IMG/VR virus record: IMGVR_UViG_3300022674_000016
Coordinates: 1 to 45,979 of that record
From: a virus
Reading direction: 5' to 3' (one strand)
Length of the DNA stretch: 45,979 nt
A model generated the notes under the pieces. That model ran no database searches. It saw nothing but the letters and a program-made list of their open reading frames with translations, and was not told the DNA's origin. Below, one piece after another: positions 1-6,877 of this stretch. The position numbers and the translations under genes were made by a program. Every line of letters starts with the position of its first letter. Position 1 is the stretch's first letter.

Positions 1-85
1 AAAGCGAATCCTCCCATACCTTTTCACCACAGTGGGGGCATTCGATTTCGTATGGTTCATAGTCATCTTCTCTTCGATAGTTCAT
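1..85 (-). CDS. Zinc-ribbon protein, partial: 5' end only
   Basis: Start codon at 85-83 on the minus strand. The first 28 codons are present and the gene runs off the left edge. It is the same sequence as the 5' end of the gene at 45672-45965 and contains the first CxxC pair (CPHC). On the circular genome the two are one gene. Confidence 0.9.
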   Translation of the reverse strand, partial: MNYRREDDYEPYEIECPHCGEKVWEDSL

Positions 86-99
86 TTTTCTTTTCCTCC
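1..99. repeat. Direct terminal repeat, left copy (assembly closure)
   Basis: These 99 bases are identical to 45881-45979. An exact repeat of about one assembly k-mer at both contig ends is the usual sign of a circular or circularly permuted molecule. It also cuts through a gene rather than lying between genes, which argues against a biological terminal repeat, though a short true repeat cannot be excluded from sequence alone. Confidence 0.93.
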
Positions 100-127
100 C
101 TTGACAGGCGTTTGTGCTACATGATCC

Positions 128-343
128 TTAATCACTAGGTCCAATTTCCGGGTCCAGGTTGGAAGGAACAATGGAAATGCTCCTTACATCCCTCCCCGCC
201 TCTTCGTTGGTCCTTGATACCGTTTCGGCCCAACTATCCGCATCTCTTTCCCTTGCGAACCTTGAGGATTTGTGTTCTCTAACCCCACCAAGAAGAACAC
301 CAGTTCCAGCCCTAACAACAGCAAAGAAACTTCCCTTTTCCAT
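128..343 (-). CDS. Small early protein, 71 aa, function unknown
   Basis: No family is recognised. The start is Met at 343, because AAAGGGGA lies just upstream; the longer frame to 412 lacks a good ribosome binding site and would overlap the neighbouring gene. The N-terminal half is hydrophobic and glycine-rich (FFAVVRAGTGVLLGG) and the rest is charged. The stop codon lies inside a conserved intergenic element (116-137). It is the last complete gene before the window edge in the leftward early operon. Confidence 0.65.
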   Translation of the reverse strand: MEKGSFFAVVRAGTGVLLGGVREHKSSRFARERDADSWAETVSRTNEEAGRDVRSISIVPSNLDPEIGPSD

Positions 344-392
344 GATATTTCCCCTTTCTTGTCTAGTACAACATGACGGTGAAACATGTTGT

Positions 393-641
393 TCAGTCCG
401 CAACCAATTCACGCATTGCTTCGTTCAGTTCCTTGTAAGACAACCGACTTCCCATCCATGCAATGTTATCCGGTGTTCTCTCGTGCTGCATCCCCATTGA
501 CCGGATGAACGCTGCATAAGGGGCCCTCCCCTTGTATCGCCCCAAGAAGTCTACAGCTGCCCCGTAAAGGCCCTCATTGTTACTAATCCAGAGAAACACG
601 TTCCACGTTTGCCTGTTTTTCCATCCGTTATACTTTTCCAT
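393..641 (-). CDS. Small phage protein with NGW-TWNV-LW motif, 82 aa
   Basis: The N-terminus reads NGWKNRQTWNVFLW, a signature of a family of small proteins seen in many phages and some archaeal viruses and plasmids (typically NGWxNxxTWNVxLW). Their function is unknown. Aromatic residues dominate the first 40 residues and the C-terminus is helical and acidic. It sits 12 bp downstream of the gene at 654-875 and is followed by a conserved intergenic element at 367-390, consistent with polycistronic expression from the divergent region to the right. Confidence 0.8.
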   Translation of the reverse strand: MEKYNGWKNRQTWNVFLWISNNEGLYGAAVDFLGRYKGRAPYAAFIRSMGMQHERTPDNIAWMGSRLSYKELNEAMRELVAD

Positions 642-653
642 TTCAAACCCCCT

Positions 654-875
654 CTATTTGGGCTGTTTGTGGGTTTCCCAATATTCGTAATGGCAAGCCT
701 CTTTGAACAGATGCTCTTTGAATCCGGGGTTGAATGACTTGCAAGCCCCTGATACCGCATTGACACATTTCCCCCAAGCATCATGGGCTTCCACGCCATC
801 CGGTCCGGCTTCATGGACATAAGGTTCGACTTTTGCCAATTCCCAAGCCAGCTTGTCAAAATGCTGTTTAGTCAT
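654..875 (-). CDS. Small HF-KLA family protein, paralogue 1, 73 aa
   Basis: Starts MTKQHFDKLA and later has C(V/K)xA…C…NPxF…LFxxAC. The gene at 1666-1869 shares the same spaced pattern (MTRKHFEKLA, CVKA, C, NPRF, LFIAAC), so the two are paralogues. Similar short proteins starting MTKKHF and ending NPxFDxxxFxxAC are common in phages and some bacteria, with no known role. AAAGGGG precedes the start. The same intergenic element (894-915 here, 1895-1917 there) lies just upstream of both paralogues. Confidence 0.82.
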   Translation of the reverse strand: MTKQHFDKLAWELAKVEPYVHEAGPDGVEAHDAWGKCVNAVSGACKSFNPGFKEHLFKEACHYEYWETHKQPK

Positions 876-913
876 TTCATTCCCCTTTCACAATCGAACA
901 TGATGGTTAGTCA

Positions 914-1234
914 CTATCCCTTTTCGACTTCCAGCATAGTCATGTCATCCAATTGCCCGTATTCTCCGTAATACACGCAATCGGTGCAAATCTCGTAACA
1001 CTGACCTTCCTTGGTTGTTGGGTTGTATCCGGTCGCATGGTATCGACTGCCACCAAGGTTCCGGTCGCAGCAATCGCAGCGAGTCCAAGAGAAATGCTCG
1101 TCGCCATCGACAAGCCCGCCACATATCGGACAATCGTGCTCGTCGCCGGATTCTGATGTTAGGTTGGTTATGCCTTCCTTTTCCATGAAGTCGGCAACCG
1201 CCTTCTTGTATTCAACATACTCTGTTCTAGTCAT
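914..1234 (-). CDS. Zinc-ribbon-like early protein, 106 aa
   Basis: Contains several metal-type cysteine pairs: CPIC near residue 35, CDCC near 54 and C…CTDC near 80-88, with an intervening GGSRYHATGYN stretch typical of a recurrent phage hypothetical family. It probably binds one or two zinc ions; the partner is unknown. Start Met at 1234 is chosen because GGAGGGA lies 7 bases upstream; the upstream in-frame Met at 1249 overlaps that ribosome binding site. Confidence 0.75.
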   Translation of the reverse strand: MTRTEYVEYKKAVADFMEKEGITNLTSESGDEHDCPICGGLVDGDEHFSWTRCDCCDRNLGGSRYHATGYNPTTKEGQCYEICTDCVYYGEYGQLDDMTMLEVEKG

Positions 1235-1264
1235 ATTCTTTCCCTCCATTTGTAGACATGATCC

Positions 1265-1624
1265 TTAATCACTTTGTTCTTCCAGCTTCTTGATTTTGGC
1301 CTGTGTATGCTCAATCTCTGCATTAAGATCGTCAAGTGCAACCTTGAGCATATCCTCATAATAACCTCCGGGTTGCTTGAACTGTTCCTCAGACTCATAG
1401 GAGCAACACCCTAGAAAGTCGGTTCCCTCGAATCCTTCCCATTTAGCCGACACCTTGACGCAACACCAAGCCCAATCATTCCCGGCTTCGAGTTGATCCC
1501 TTACTAACTGTTCTTGTCTTCGGTCGGTTTCCTCATCTATCGCGCAACAGTTCCCCTCGATTGGTGTAAATTCAGGCAAGCACTCAAGGGTGAATTCTAC
1601 GTCTTTTTCTGTGAGTTTTCTCAT
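1265..1624 (-). CDS. Phage protein with PIEGN and AWC-V-V motifs, 119 aa
   Basis: The pattern FTLECLPEFTPIEGN, then DWAWCCVKVSAKW, then GTDFLGCCSYESEEQF matches a frequent family of uncharacterised phage proteins (PIEGN…GDxWAWxxVxV…FxGxDYLGxCSYxxExdF). The C-terminal 30 residues form a charged helix. Met at 1624 is used because GGGAG lies just upstream; the longer frame to 1684 runs through the neighbouring gene. It lies between intergenic elements at 1251-1273 and 1638-1661. Confidence 0.78.
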   Translation of the reverse strand: MRKLTEKDVEFTLECLPEFTPIEGNCCAIDEETDRRQEQLVRDQLEAGNDWAWCCVKVSAKWEGFEGTDFLGCCSYESEEQFKQPGGYYEDMLKVALDDLNAEIEHTQAKIKKLEEQSD

Positions 1625-1665
1625 GGCATCTCCCTTTCTACAACGTGACGGTGAATCATGTTCGA

Positions 1666-1869
1666 TTAGATACTGTTCACGCAAGCCGCAATGAACAGCC
1701 TTTCGCTAAACCTTGGATTCTCTTCCTTGCAGACGGCCGCAATGGCCTTGACACACAGTTCCCATTTGTTCCAATGCGTCATGAACAGTTCTTCGGCATC
1801 AAAGTCGAGTCGATCCGGTCTACAGGATTTCAAAGCCAATGCCAGTTTCTCGAAGTGTTTTCTAGTCAT
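1666..1869 (-). CDS. Small HF-KLA family protein, paralogue 2, 67 aa
   Basis: Paralogue of the protein at 654-875. It begins MTRKHFEKLA, contains WELCVKA, CKEENPRF and LFIAAC, and lacks the C-terminal extension. The start at 1869 has a strong AGGAGG upstream. The conserved element 1895-1917 precedes it exactly as element 894-915 precedes the paralogue, so gene and leader appear to have been duplicated together. Confidence 0.8.
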   Translation of the reverse strand: MTRKHFEKLALALKSCRPDRLDFDAEELFMTHWNKWELCVKAIAAVCKEENPRFSERLFIAACVNSI

Positions 1870-1922
1870 GGTCAATCCTCCTCCTTTCATAGTTATCGAA
1901 CATGATGGTTAGTCACCTTGTT

Positions 1923-2189
1923 CTAGCTGATATGGACGTGTCCAGCGATCGCATCTGTCCCATAATACCAGACCCTAAAAGCTCTCTTGTCTCGGATGTA
2001 GTGAACCTGGAATGGCCTAAACTCTTTATTGTACCACGTATCTTGGCCACTCATATTTCGGAGTGTGTCACAGATTTGACAAATCTCTTCCTGAAATCGT
2101 GGTATCCACCCCGGCCCCCTTGACCGGTTAACCACTCCACTCCCAATTACATAATCCAAGCAATCGTCAAAACAAGTAATTTCTTTCAT
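1923..2189 (-). CDS. Small early protein, 88 aa, function unknown
   Basis: Not recognised. Soluble, rich in aromatic and charged residues, with two cysteine pairs (CFDDC near the N-terminus and CQIC in the middle) that could bind metal or be incidental. Met at 2189 is chosen because GGGGAT lies a few bases upstream; the Met at 2204 has no ribosome binding site. Confidence 0.65.
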   Translation of the reverse strand: MKEITCFDDCLDYVIGSGVVNRSRGPGWIPRFQEEICQICDTLRNMSGQDTWYNKEFRPFQVHYIRDKRAFRVWYYGTDAIAGHVHIS

Positions 2190-2235
2190 ATTATCCCCTT
2201 TCATTTTGGCGTGATGTGTGAGATTCACCTTCGAC

Positions 2236-2451
2236 TTAGTCAATCCGGTAGGCAATCGTTGACTCTGCAATATTCTTTATCCCTTGTTCAATGGTCTGGA
2301 TTGCCCAATCTGCTACGTTCTGGTCTGTTGGGTCTGCAAGGCTCCGGTGAATGGTCTGCTTCTCAACCTGCTCATTCACGTAGGCAACAAGCTTGGCAAT
2401 CCTCCGGTCAAGGCTTTTTCTTCCTTCTACAGTCTCATATCCGAATTTCAT
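2236..2451 (-). CDS. Small early protein, 71 aa, helical, function unknown
   Basis: Not recognised. Predominantly helical with a charged N-terminal half (GRKSLDRRIAKLVAYVNEQ). Met at 2451 is preferred over 2466 because the upstream Met codon overlaps a GGAGGG ribosome binding site. Intergenic elements flank it at 2208-2229 and 2475-2497. Confidence 0.65.
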   Translation of the reverse strand: MKFGYETVEGRKSLDRRIAKLVAYVNEQVEKQTIHRSLADPTDQNVADWAIQTIEQGIKNIAESTIAYRID

Positions 2452-2494
2452 AGTATTACCCTCCATTGTTAAGGTGCAACATGATCGGCTCTCA

Positions 2495-2764
2495 CTAGTC
2501 CAATTGCTCTATATGAACCTCGTGAGCAACTAAGGTCAGCCCGTGGTTCCCGGCAACTATCATATCGTCCAGATAATCGCCAGATGCGATATCTTCCTCG
2601 TTCAGGAAATAACCCATCCATCCCTTCTCTTCGGCGTGGTCCACAGCGTAATCGAGAGCATCCTGCGCGTGGTCAGCATTTACACAAAGGGGCTCGCCGA
2701 TCTGCGTGAGGTATACATGGAAAGAGTGTTTCCAGAACTTCTCATCCTCATTAATGTATTTCAT
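2495..2764 (-). CDS. Small phage protein with QDALDYA-AEEKGW motif, 89 aa
   Basis: First gene of the leftward operon after the large non-coding region. The segment VNADHAQDALDYAVDHAEEKGWMGYFL resembles a recurrent family of small phage and bacterial proteins (VxAxxxQDALDxAxDxAEExGWxG) of unknown function. AAGGAG lies 8 bases upstream of the start. The next upstream sequence is the last intergenic element (2782-2804) and then the AT-rich region, so this gene should be nearest the early promoter. Confidence 0.78.
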   Translation of the reverse strand: MKYINEDEKFWKHSFHVYLTQIGEPLCVNADHAQDALDYAVDHAEEKGWMGYFLNEEDIASGDYLDDMIVAGNHGLTLVAHEVHIEQLD

Positions 2765-2831
2765 GGTTTCATCTCCTTTCGTGCAACATGTTTGGCACTC
2801 ATTAGCCCATTTCTACCCTATACGGCCGGCA

Positions 2832-2859
2832 ATAATACATTGATCGAAAATTCAATAAA
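2832..2859 (-). promoter_or_regulatory. Possible leftward early promoter
   Basis: On the minus strand TTTATT (2859-2854), a 16-base spacer, and TATTAT (2837-2832). The -10 is good and the -35 weak. The position, about 70 bases before the first early gene, is right. AT-rich sequence produces such matches easily. Confidence 0.3.
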
Positions 2860-2916
2860 ATCAATACCTTACAGAGTATCAAATGTAACTCCTTGAAATT
2901 AAAAGATAAAATTATT

Positions 2917-3170
2917 TAACATCTATCTATTATCTTCATTTACCACATTTACCCCGCTCTGTCAAGTCCATTCTCATTTTCTCCTTGGCATTATAGGTTG
3001 ATGTTATAGTTAATAGATACATAGATATAATATATAGATATAATTAGGTATCTAAGGAAATGTAAAAATTTTTTCGGAATTTTGAGTTCCGATTTCGGAG
3101 ATTCGGATCAAAAACGAGGCCCACAGGGTTGGGTAAATGTGGTATATGGAGCTAATAGATAGATATAACA
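2917..3170. repeat. 38-bp imperfect inverted repeat flanking AT-rich core
   Basis: The left arm (about 2917-2954) and the reverse complement of the right arm (about 3131-3168) match at 33 of 38 positions by eye. Both contain ATCTATCTATTA and TACCACATTTACCC. The arms enclose about 175 bases that include the most AT-rich segment of the region. No ORF spans it. Confidence 0.85.
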
Positions 3171-3233
3171 TGGTCTAACTACCTGATTTTATTACATTTT
3201 GATAGTCAAAGTTTACATAATCACTCTTTTTTC

Positions 3234-3255
3234 CTGAACAATTTTTGAACACGTA
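3234..3255 (+). repeat. 11-bp repeat cluster 1 (two units)
   Basis: Two adjacent 11-base units: CTGAACAATTT (3234-3244) and TTGAACACGTA (3245-3255). The 18 bases CTGAACAATTTTTGAACA are identical to 35793-35810 upstream of the polymerase operon. Confidence 0.85.
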
Positions 3256-3446
3256 TTCACTACCTATTCAGTATGTTATTCATGAATTGTAAAAAGATTG
3301 TAAAATCTATTGGCATGATTCTTGCCCTCACTTAGCTTGGCATGAAGCTTGCTTTACTATTCATCCTCAATACATATTTTACTCACCAAAACATTCAATC
3401 CCATAATTGCGTTTCTGGTTTGATTGCACCGTTCTCTCTCAAATAT

Positions 3447-3508
3447 CTGAAATTTTCAAAAAATTTGAACAATTTCCGAACAATTTCTAAACTTTTTCTG
3501 AATAAAAA
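3447..3508 (+). repeat. 11-bp repeat cluster 2 (four phased units plus one)
   Basis: Consecutive 11-base units TTGAACAATTT (3465-3475), CCGAACAATTT (3476-3486), CTAAACTTTTT (3487-3497) and CTGAATAAAAA (3498-3508), plus a related CTGAAATTTTC at 3447-3457. The exact 11-base phase puts each unit on the same face of the helix. Confidence 0.85.
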
Positions 3509-3535
3509 TCGAACTATAGTAGATAGAGTTTTTAG

Positions 3536-3565
3536 TTGACACAATATATGGTGGTTTGCGAAAAT
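3536..3565 (+). promoter_or_regulatory. Possible rightward late promoter (-35 only)
   Basis: A perfect TTGACA lies at 3536-3541, about 70 bases before the first late gene. The matching -10 position (GAAAAT near 3560-3565) is poor, so an activator or a phage factor would be needed if it is used. Confidence 0.3.
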
Positions 3566-3609
3566 GTTGGGTAGAGATGTATCTTTTTGAAAGTAGAGGT
3601 TAGCTTGCG

Positions 3610-3834
3610 ATGAGGCTTTTCAAAAAGATCAGTTTGAGAGTTAAGTTTATTGAATTCATGTTCCACGTTTGGCGCATTTGGTATCGCTTTGTGGAATGGG
3701 TCAAGCGTGTTGGGTCGCTCGATTGGTATCCGATGATTGAGCTTGAGGAGCCAAGAGAGCGTAATAGAGTGAGAGCAACAAGAAGTAAGGTTCGAATGCG
3801 AATGCGAACCATGCGAAGAAGGAGAAGGAAATGA
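3610..3834 (+). CDS. Arginine-rich small protein, first late gene, 74 aa
   Basis: Not recognised. The N-terminal half is amphipathic with many aromatic residues (FIEFMFHVWRIWYRFVEW) and the last 25 residues are mostly arginine (RMRMRTMRRRRRK), suggesting nucleic acid or membrane binding. GAGGT lies about 9 bases before the start. Its stop overlaps the next start (ATGA), so the two are probably co-translated. Confidence 0.6.
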   Translation: MRLFKKISLRVKFIEFMFHVWRIWYRFVEWVKRVGSLDWYPMIELEEPRERNRVRATRSKVRMRMRTMRRRRRK

Positions 3835-4214
3835 CCTTCCGCTTAGTGATTGCCCTTTGCGTTATGGCACTCCTTCAGGGAGTGGCGATTGTCGGAGCAC
3901 AGGACGTCCCATTAAACCCTCAAGGTGTCAAGTGGGATGCGAACGTGGAGCCCGACTTGGCACTTTACAGGGTGTACCAAACCACGAACAGTGGCGTGTA
4001 CGTGTTCGGGAGCGGCCAGGAATACGCTCAATGCACGAAAGACGTTACACAGTTGATGTTCAGCGATTCTACCCCGCACTCAGACGGGACATATTTTTGG
4101 GTAGTGACCGCTGTGGATGCTGCCGGGAATGAGAGTGGTCCGTCGAACGAAGTAACCGCAGCATTTGATCATGGCGCACCAGCCCCGCCTACTGGGTGTG
4201 AAGTAATTCCATAA
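3831..4214 (+). CDS. Exported fibronectin type III domain protein, 127 aa
   Basis: The first ~23 residues form a typical signal peptide (MTFR, a hydrophobic LVIALCVMALLQGVAIVG core, then AQ). The rest is a single Fn3-like fold: LNPQGVKWDANVEPDLALYRVYQ…YFWVVTAVDAAGNESGPSNEV, the usual closing strand of Fn3 modules. Two cysteines flank the domain core. Such a product would be exported to the periplasm or cell surface rather than packaged, and might bind carbohydrate or protein there. It is unusual as a phage gene at the head of a late operon. A decoration domain is the alternative, but the signal peptide argues against it. Confidence 0.72.
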   Translation: MTFRLVIALCVMALLQGVAIVGAQDVPLNPQGVKWDANVEPDLALYRVYQTTNSGVYVFGSGQEYAQCTKDVTQLMFSDSTPHSDGTYFWVVTAVDAAGNESGPSNEVTAAFDHGAPAPPTGCEVIP

Positions 4215-4223
4215 GAGGAAATC

Positions 4224-4445
4224 ATGGCAAAATTAAATGGTATAGCTGGGGAGATACAAACGATAAAATTCTTAGTTGAAAAAGGTGACTTTGAATCCGC
4301 TCATCATATAGAAGATCAGTTGTTTCGATCCTTTATCGGTTGGCTTACTGCTGAATCTAGCGAACCAACCATCGAGACAGTAGTTGATATGGCGAAAAAG
4401 ATACTAAAAGTAACTGAGATTAAGTATCCAAGGTGGTGTGCATAA
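4224..4445 (+). CDS. Small protein, 73 aa, function unknown
   Basis: Not recognised. Soluble, helical and acidic. AGAGGAAA lies 5 bases upstream. It sits between the Fn3 protein and the small terminase subunit, with its end next to the terminase start region. Confidence 0.6.
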   Translation: MAKLNGIAGEIQTIKFLVEKGDFESAHHIEDQLFRSFIGWLTAESSEPTIETVVDMAKKILKVTEIKYPRWCA

Positions 4446-4458
4446 ACGAGAGGTGACG

Positions 4459-4980
4459 ATGCCAGAACATAGCTTAATGCAGTCACCAACGAGCGATCCT
4501 ACTTACCAGCGTAAGAGAAGGGCGAAAAAGAATGACCTCGTTCCCATTCCGCACAGGTGGTTTGAAGTAATCTCTATGCACCTGTCAGGAATGCCAACGA
4601 AAGAAATCCTCGAACTCACCGGATATAGCCTCGGTTCATATTACCGAATCATGAACAACCCTCGAAGCGTTGCTGTTCGTCAGCAATTGCTCTCAATGTA
4701 CCAAGACGATTTCGAAGCTCTCTTCACCAAAGTCGTTGACAATATCCGTGAGCAACTGGACAGCGAAGACATCCGTGTAAAGCAAGTAGCGCAACAGCAA
4801 TTCTTCCGGGCTGAAAACAAATTCAAAGTAATCCGCAAAAAGAAAGAAAGCGAATCTGCCGAAGACATGGTATCCAGGCTATTGAACGGCAACGACATAG
4901 AGCAAGTAAATGTTCAAGTCAATGTACGCCAAGAACCAAGACGGGATACAAAAGAGGCAGAGCTAAATGCCAACGAATGA
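4459..4980 (+). CDS. terS: Terminase small subunit, putative
   Basis: 173 aa from Met at 4459, chosen because AGAGGTGACG precedes it; an in-frame Met at 4438 would overlap the previous gene. Residues ~45-75 form a helix-turn-helix (TKEILELTGYSLGSYYRIMN), followed by a helical oligomerisation region and a polar tail, the usual TerS organisation. Its position directly before and overlapping the large terminase by 14 bases supports the call. It would recognise the packaging site and regulate the motor. Confidence 0.82.
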   Translation: MPEHSLMQSPTSDPTYQRKRRAKKNDLVPIPHRWFEVISMHLSGMPTKEILELTGYSLGSYYRIMNNPRSVAVRQQLLSMYQDDFEALFTKVVDNIREQLDSEDIRVKQVAQQQFFRAENKFKVIRKKKESESAEDMVSRLLNGNDIEQVNVQVNVRQEPRRDTKEAELNANE

Positions 4981-6547
4981 AGCCCTTGCCGTGGCAACCC
5001 TCTTCCATCTCCAGAACAAGAATGGAAAGAAGGTAAAATTCGTTTTCAACCAAGCCCAGGAGCAGCTAGATGACTGCGACAATCCTAACGGACGAACCCG
5101 AATAATTATCGCCAAAGCTCGTCAAAAGGGATTCTCAACAGGTGTCTTGGGAAAGTTTGCAGTTCGATGTCTTGGTGTTGAGGGAACACACGCTGTCGTC
5201 ATATCCCACGAAATCAATGCTACCCAACGCTTGTTGGATCGAGTCAATTACTTCTTCAAATACATAAACGGCCCAAAACCCGTCCTCGACATCAACTCCC
5301 GAAAGGAAATGGGCTTCCCCGTCCGTGACGCTACCTACTTCATAGGAACAGCCGGATCTAGAGTGTTTGGACGGGGTGATTGGATCACCGACCTCCATTG
5401 CTCCGAATATGCTTGGTGGGACGCTCCAGAGGACCATATAGCGGGACTTTTCCAGGCAGTCCCATACGATGGTCGCATTTACATAGAATCGACCGGAAAT
5501 GGGCGAAATAACGATTTCTACTACATTTGGGAAAACGCCGAGCAAATGGGCTACCAACGCCTGTTCTTCCCCTGGTTTGCCGACGACGAATACACCTTGC
5601 CCGTGACAAGCTGGAAACCGGACTTCCCCCAGTTCAACCACTACCTGATGGACCTCCAGAAAGCCCACGATCTTCCTCCCCAGGCTATGGCTTGGTACGA
5701 GATGAAGTTTAAAGAGATGCGTGGGAACATGCGCTTGATGCAGCAAGAGTACCCAAGCACACCCGAAGAATGCTTCCAAGCTACGGGGGGAACGATCTTC
5801 GAATATGTAAAATCGAGCGTCCACCCGCTTTGGGAACCGCACTACCACAACGGGTACTATGTCTACAAACTCTCCGACCACCCGAAAAAGGATCTTCATT
5901 ACACGATTGGGGCCGATCCTAGTGGTGGTACGGGAAACGACAACGCTGGATTGAACGTATTTTGCATTGAAACGGGTGAACAAGTCTTCGAAATGTCAAA
6001 CAACACCGTCAACCCAATTCAATTTGGCGGCATTCTGGTTCAAGTCGGTAAAACATACAACAACGCCTTCATCGTTTGCGAATCAAACAATCACGGAGCA
6101 GCCGTAATCCCCTATCTGAAAGACAACTACCCTCGTCATTGCATTTACAAACGAAAGTTCGCTACAAAGCTGACCCCTCCCATTTACGGATGGCACAACA
6201 CCGAAGCGAACAAACACGCTCTCGTTGGCATTATGCAAGAAAACTTGGATCAAATCGTCCTTTACGGAGCGCAAACAATCAAAGAATTGAAAAGCTATGA
6301 AGAAACAGCCGAAGGGAAGATGACGGCAAAGAGTGACGACCTCGTAATAGCTACTGGCCTTGCAATGATCGGTTTAAAAAGATTTGAATACCTCCGCAAC
6401 GATTACTGGGCTCCAAACGTAGAAACGCCGCAAGAGAAGCCAAACTACATGACATACACGCTTGAAGAAGTTTTAGCCAACATAGAGAAGCGAAGGGCGC
6501 AAATCGGTAGGTACGGAAGGCAAGCTGGGATAGGATACCCTAACTGA
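4967..6547 (+). CDS. terL: Terminase large subunit (packaging ATPase/nuclease)
   Basis: 526 aa, normal length. ATPase domain: Walker A-like AKARQKGFST at ~49-58, in the R-Q-K-G form common in TerL, and Walker B with catalytic glutamate DLHCSE at ~142-147. Nuclease domain: GADPSGG with Asp317, VCESN with Glu372, and a third acidic pair in KSDDLV near 474. EYPSTPEECF at ~261-270 is a characteristic linker motif. It starts inside the TerS end and overlaps the endolysin start by one base. It translocates DNA into proheads and cuts concatemers. Confidence 0.97.
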   Translation: MPTNEALAVATLFHLQNKNGKKVKFVFNQAQEQLDDCDNPNGRTRIIIAKARQKGFSTGVLGKFAVRCLGVEGTHAVVISHEINATQRLLDRVNYFFKYINGPKPVLDINSRKEMGFPVRDATYFIGTAGSRVFGRGDWITDLHCSEYAWWDAPEDHIAGLFQAVPYDGRIYIESTGNGRNNDFYYIWENAEQMGYQRLFFPWFADDEYTLPVTSWKPDFPQFNHYLMDLQKAHDLPPQAMAWYEMKFKEMRGNMRLMQQEYPSTPEECFQATGGTIFEYVKSSVHPLWEPHYHNGYYVYKLSDHPKKDLHYTIGADPSGGTGNDNAGLNVFCIETGEQVFEMSNNTVNPIQFGGILVQVGKTYNNAFIVCESNNHGAAVIPYLKDNYPRHCIYKRKFATKLTPPIYGWHNTEANKHALVGIMQENLDQIVLYGAQTIKELKSYEETAEGKMTAKSDDLVIATGLAMIGLKRFEYLRNDYWAPNVETPQEKPNYMTYTLEEVLANIEKRRAQIGRYGRQAGIGYPN

Positions 6548-6867
6548 TGACCAGAACAGAATTCACACACAAAATAACAACCCTCTTACAAAGAATGATC
6601 GACGAGGGAGAAAGCCCAATAATAGACTTCGTAAAACGAAGCGACGAGGAACAAAGAAGGCTTTTCGATGCTGGCCTGTCAAAGTGCGATGGAGTGAACA
6701 AAATCTCAATGCACCAATACGGCAAGGCTATGGACATATATTTCGTAGACAAGGAAACGCACAAACTCATCCCTCCATTAAAGGGTTTTGAATATTGGCA
6801 CTCTATGTGGGTAGAGATGGGTGGGGATGGGATTATTCTTTGGGACAAAGGCCACTTCGAAGGATAA
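6547..6867 (+). CDS. Endolysin, M15 peptidase (VanY/L-Ala-D-Glu type)
   Basis: 106 aa. It contains SMHQYGKAMDIYFVD (zinc ligands His56 and Asp63), a GFEYWHSMW segment with Glu82, and C-terminal GHFEG with His103, the H…D…E…H signature of M15 metallopeptidases that cut peptidoglycan cross-peptides. There is no cell-wall-binding domain or signal peptide, so a holin is needed for release; one lies 230 bases downstream. Start overlaps the TerL stop (TGATG). Confidence 0.9.
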   Translation: MTRTEFTHKITTLLQRMIDEGESPIIDFVKRSDEEQRRLFDAGLSKCDGVNKISMHQYGKAMDIYFVDKETHKLIPPLKGFEYWHSMWVEMGGDGIILWDKGHFEG

Positions 6868-6877
6868 GGGGAAAACG

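Larger units (their letters stand above)
116..2804 (-). repeat. Nine dispersed intergenic dyad elements (TGA-N7-TCA family)
   Basis: Copies at 116-137, 367-390, 894-915, 1251-1273, 1638-1661, 1895-1917, 2208-2229, 2475-2497 and 2782-2804, nearly every gene gap of this operon. Plus-strand core is AACATGA-N7-TCAC. Seven copies keep TGA-N7-TCA exactly or with one change; the one at 2208 has a longer spacer. Pairs are nearly identical: 116 with 1251 (18 bases), 367 with 1638 (24 bases, 2 mismatches), 894 with 1895 (22 bases), 2475 with 2782. Each lies at a stop codon and just before the next ribosome binding site. They could be operators or start-associated linkers. Confidence 0.85.
2765..3609. 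other. AT-rich divergent non-coding region, candidate origin/promoter switch
   Basis: About 845 bases without a convincing gene, between the leftward early genes and the rightward late genes. It holds an imperfect 38-bp inverted repeat (2917-2955 and 3131-3170), AT-rich stretches with repeated ATAGATA (3011-3047), TTCGGA/TTCCGA repeats (3072-3107), an ATTGTAAAA direct repeat (3286-3305) and two clusters of an 11-bp repeat (3234-3255, 3447-3508). This is what a phage origin or a divergent control region would look like. Which of the two is inference. Confidence 0.75.

Noticed and set aside
101-127. TTGACA as a rightward promoter near the left edge
   Set aside because: No -10 at a usable spacing and all genes there run leftward.
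3342-3539. 65-aa plus-strand ORF in the divergent region
   Set aside because: No ribosome binding site, AT-driven composition, and it contains the 11-bp repeat array; treated as non-coding.
5135-5983. 282-aa ORF antisense to the large terminase
   Set aside because: No ribosome binding site and no recognisable motif; it is the mirror frame of a certain gene.
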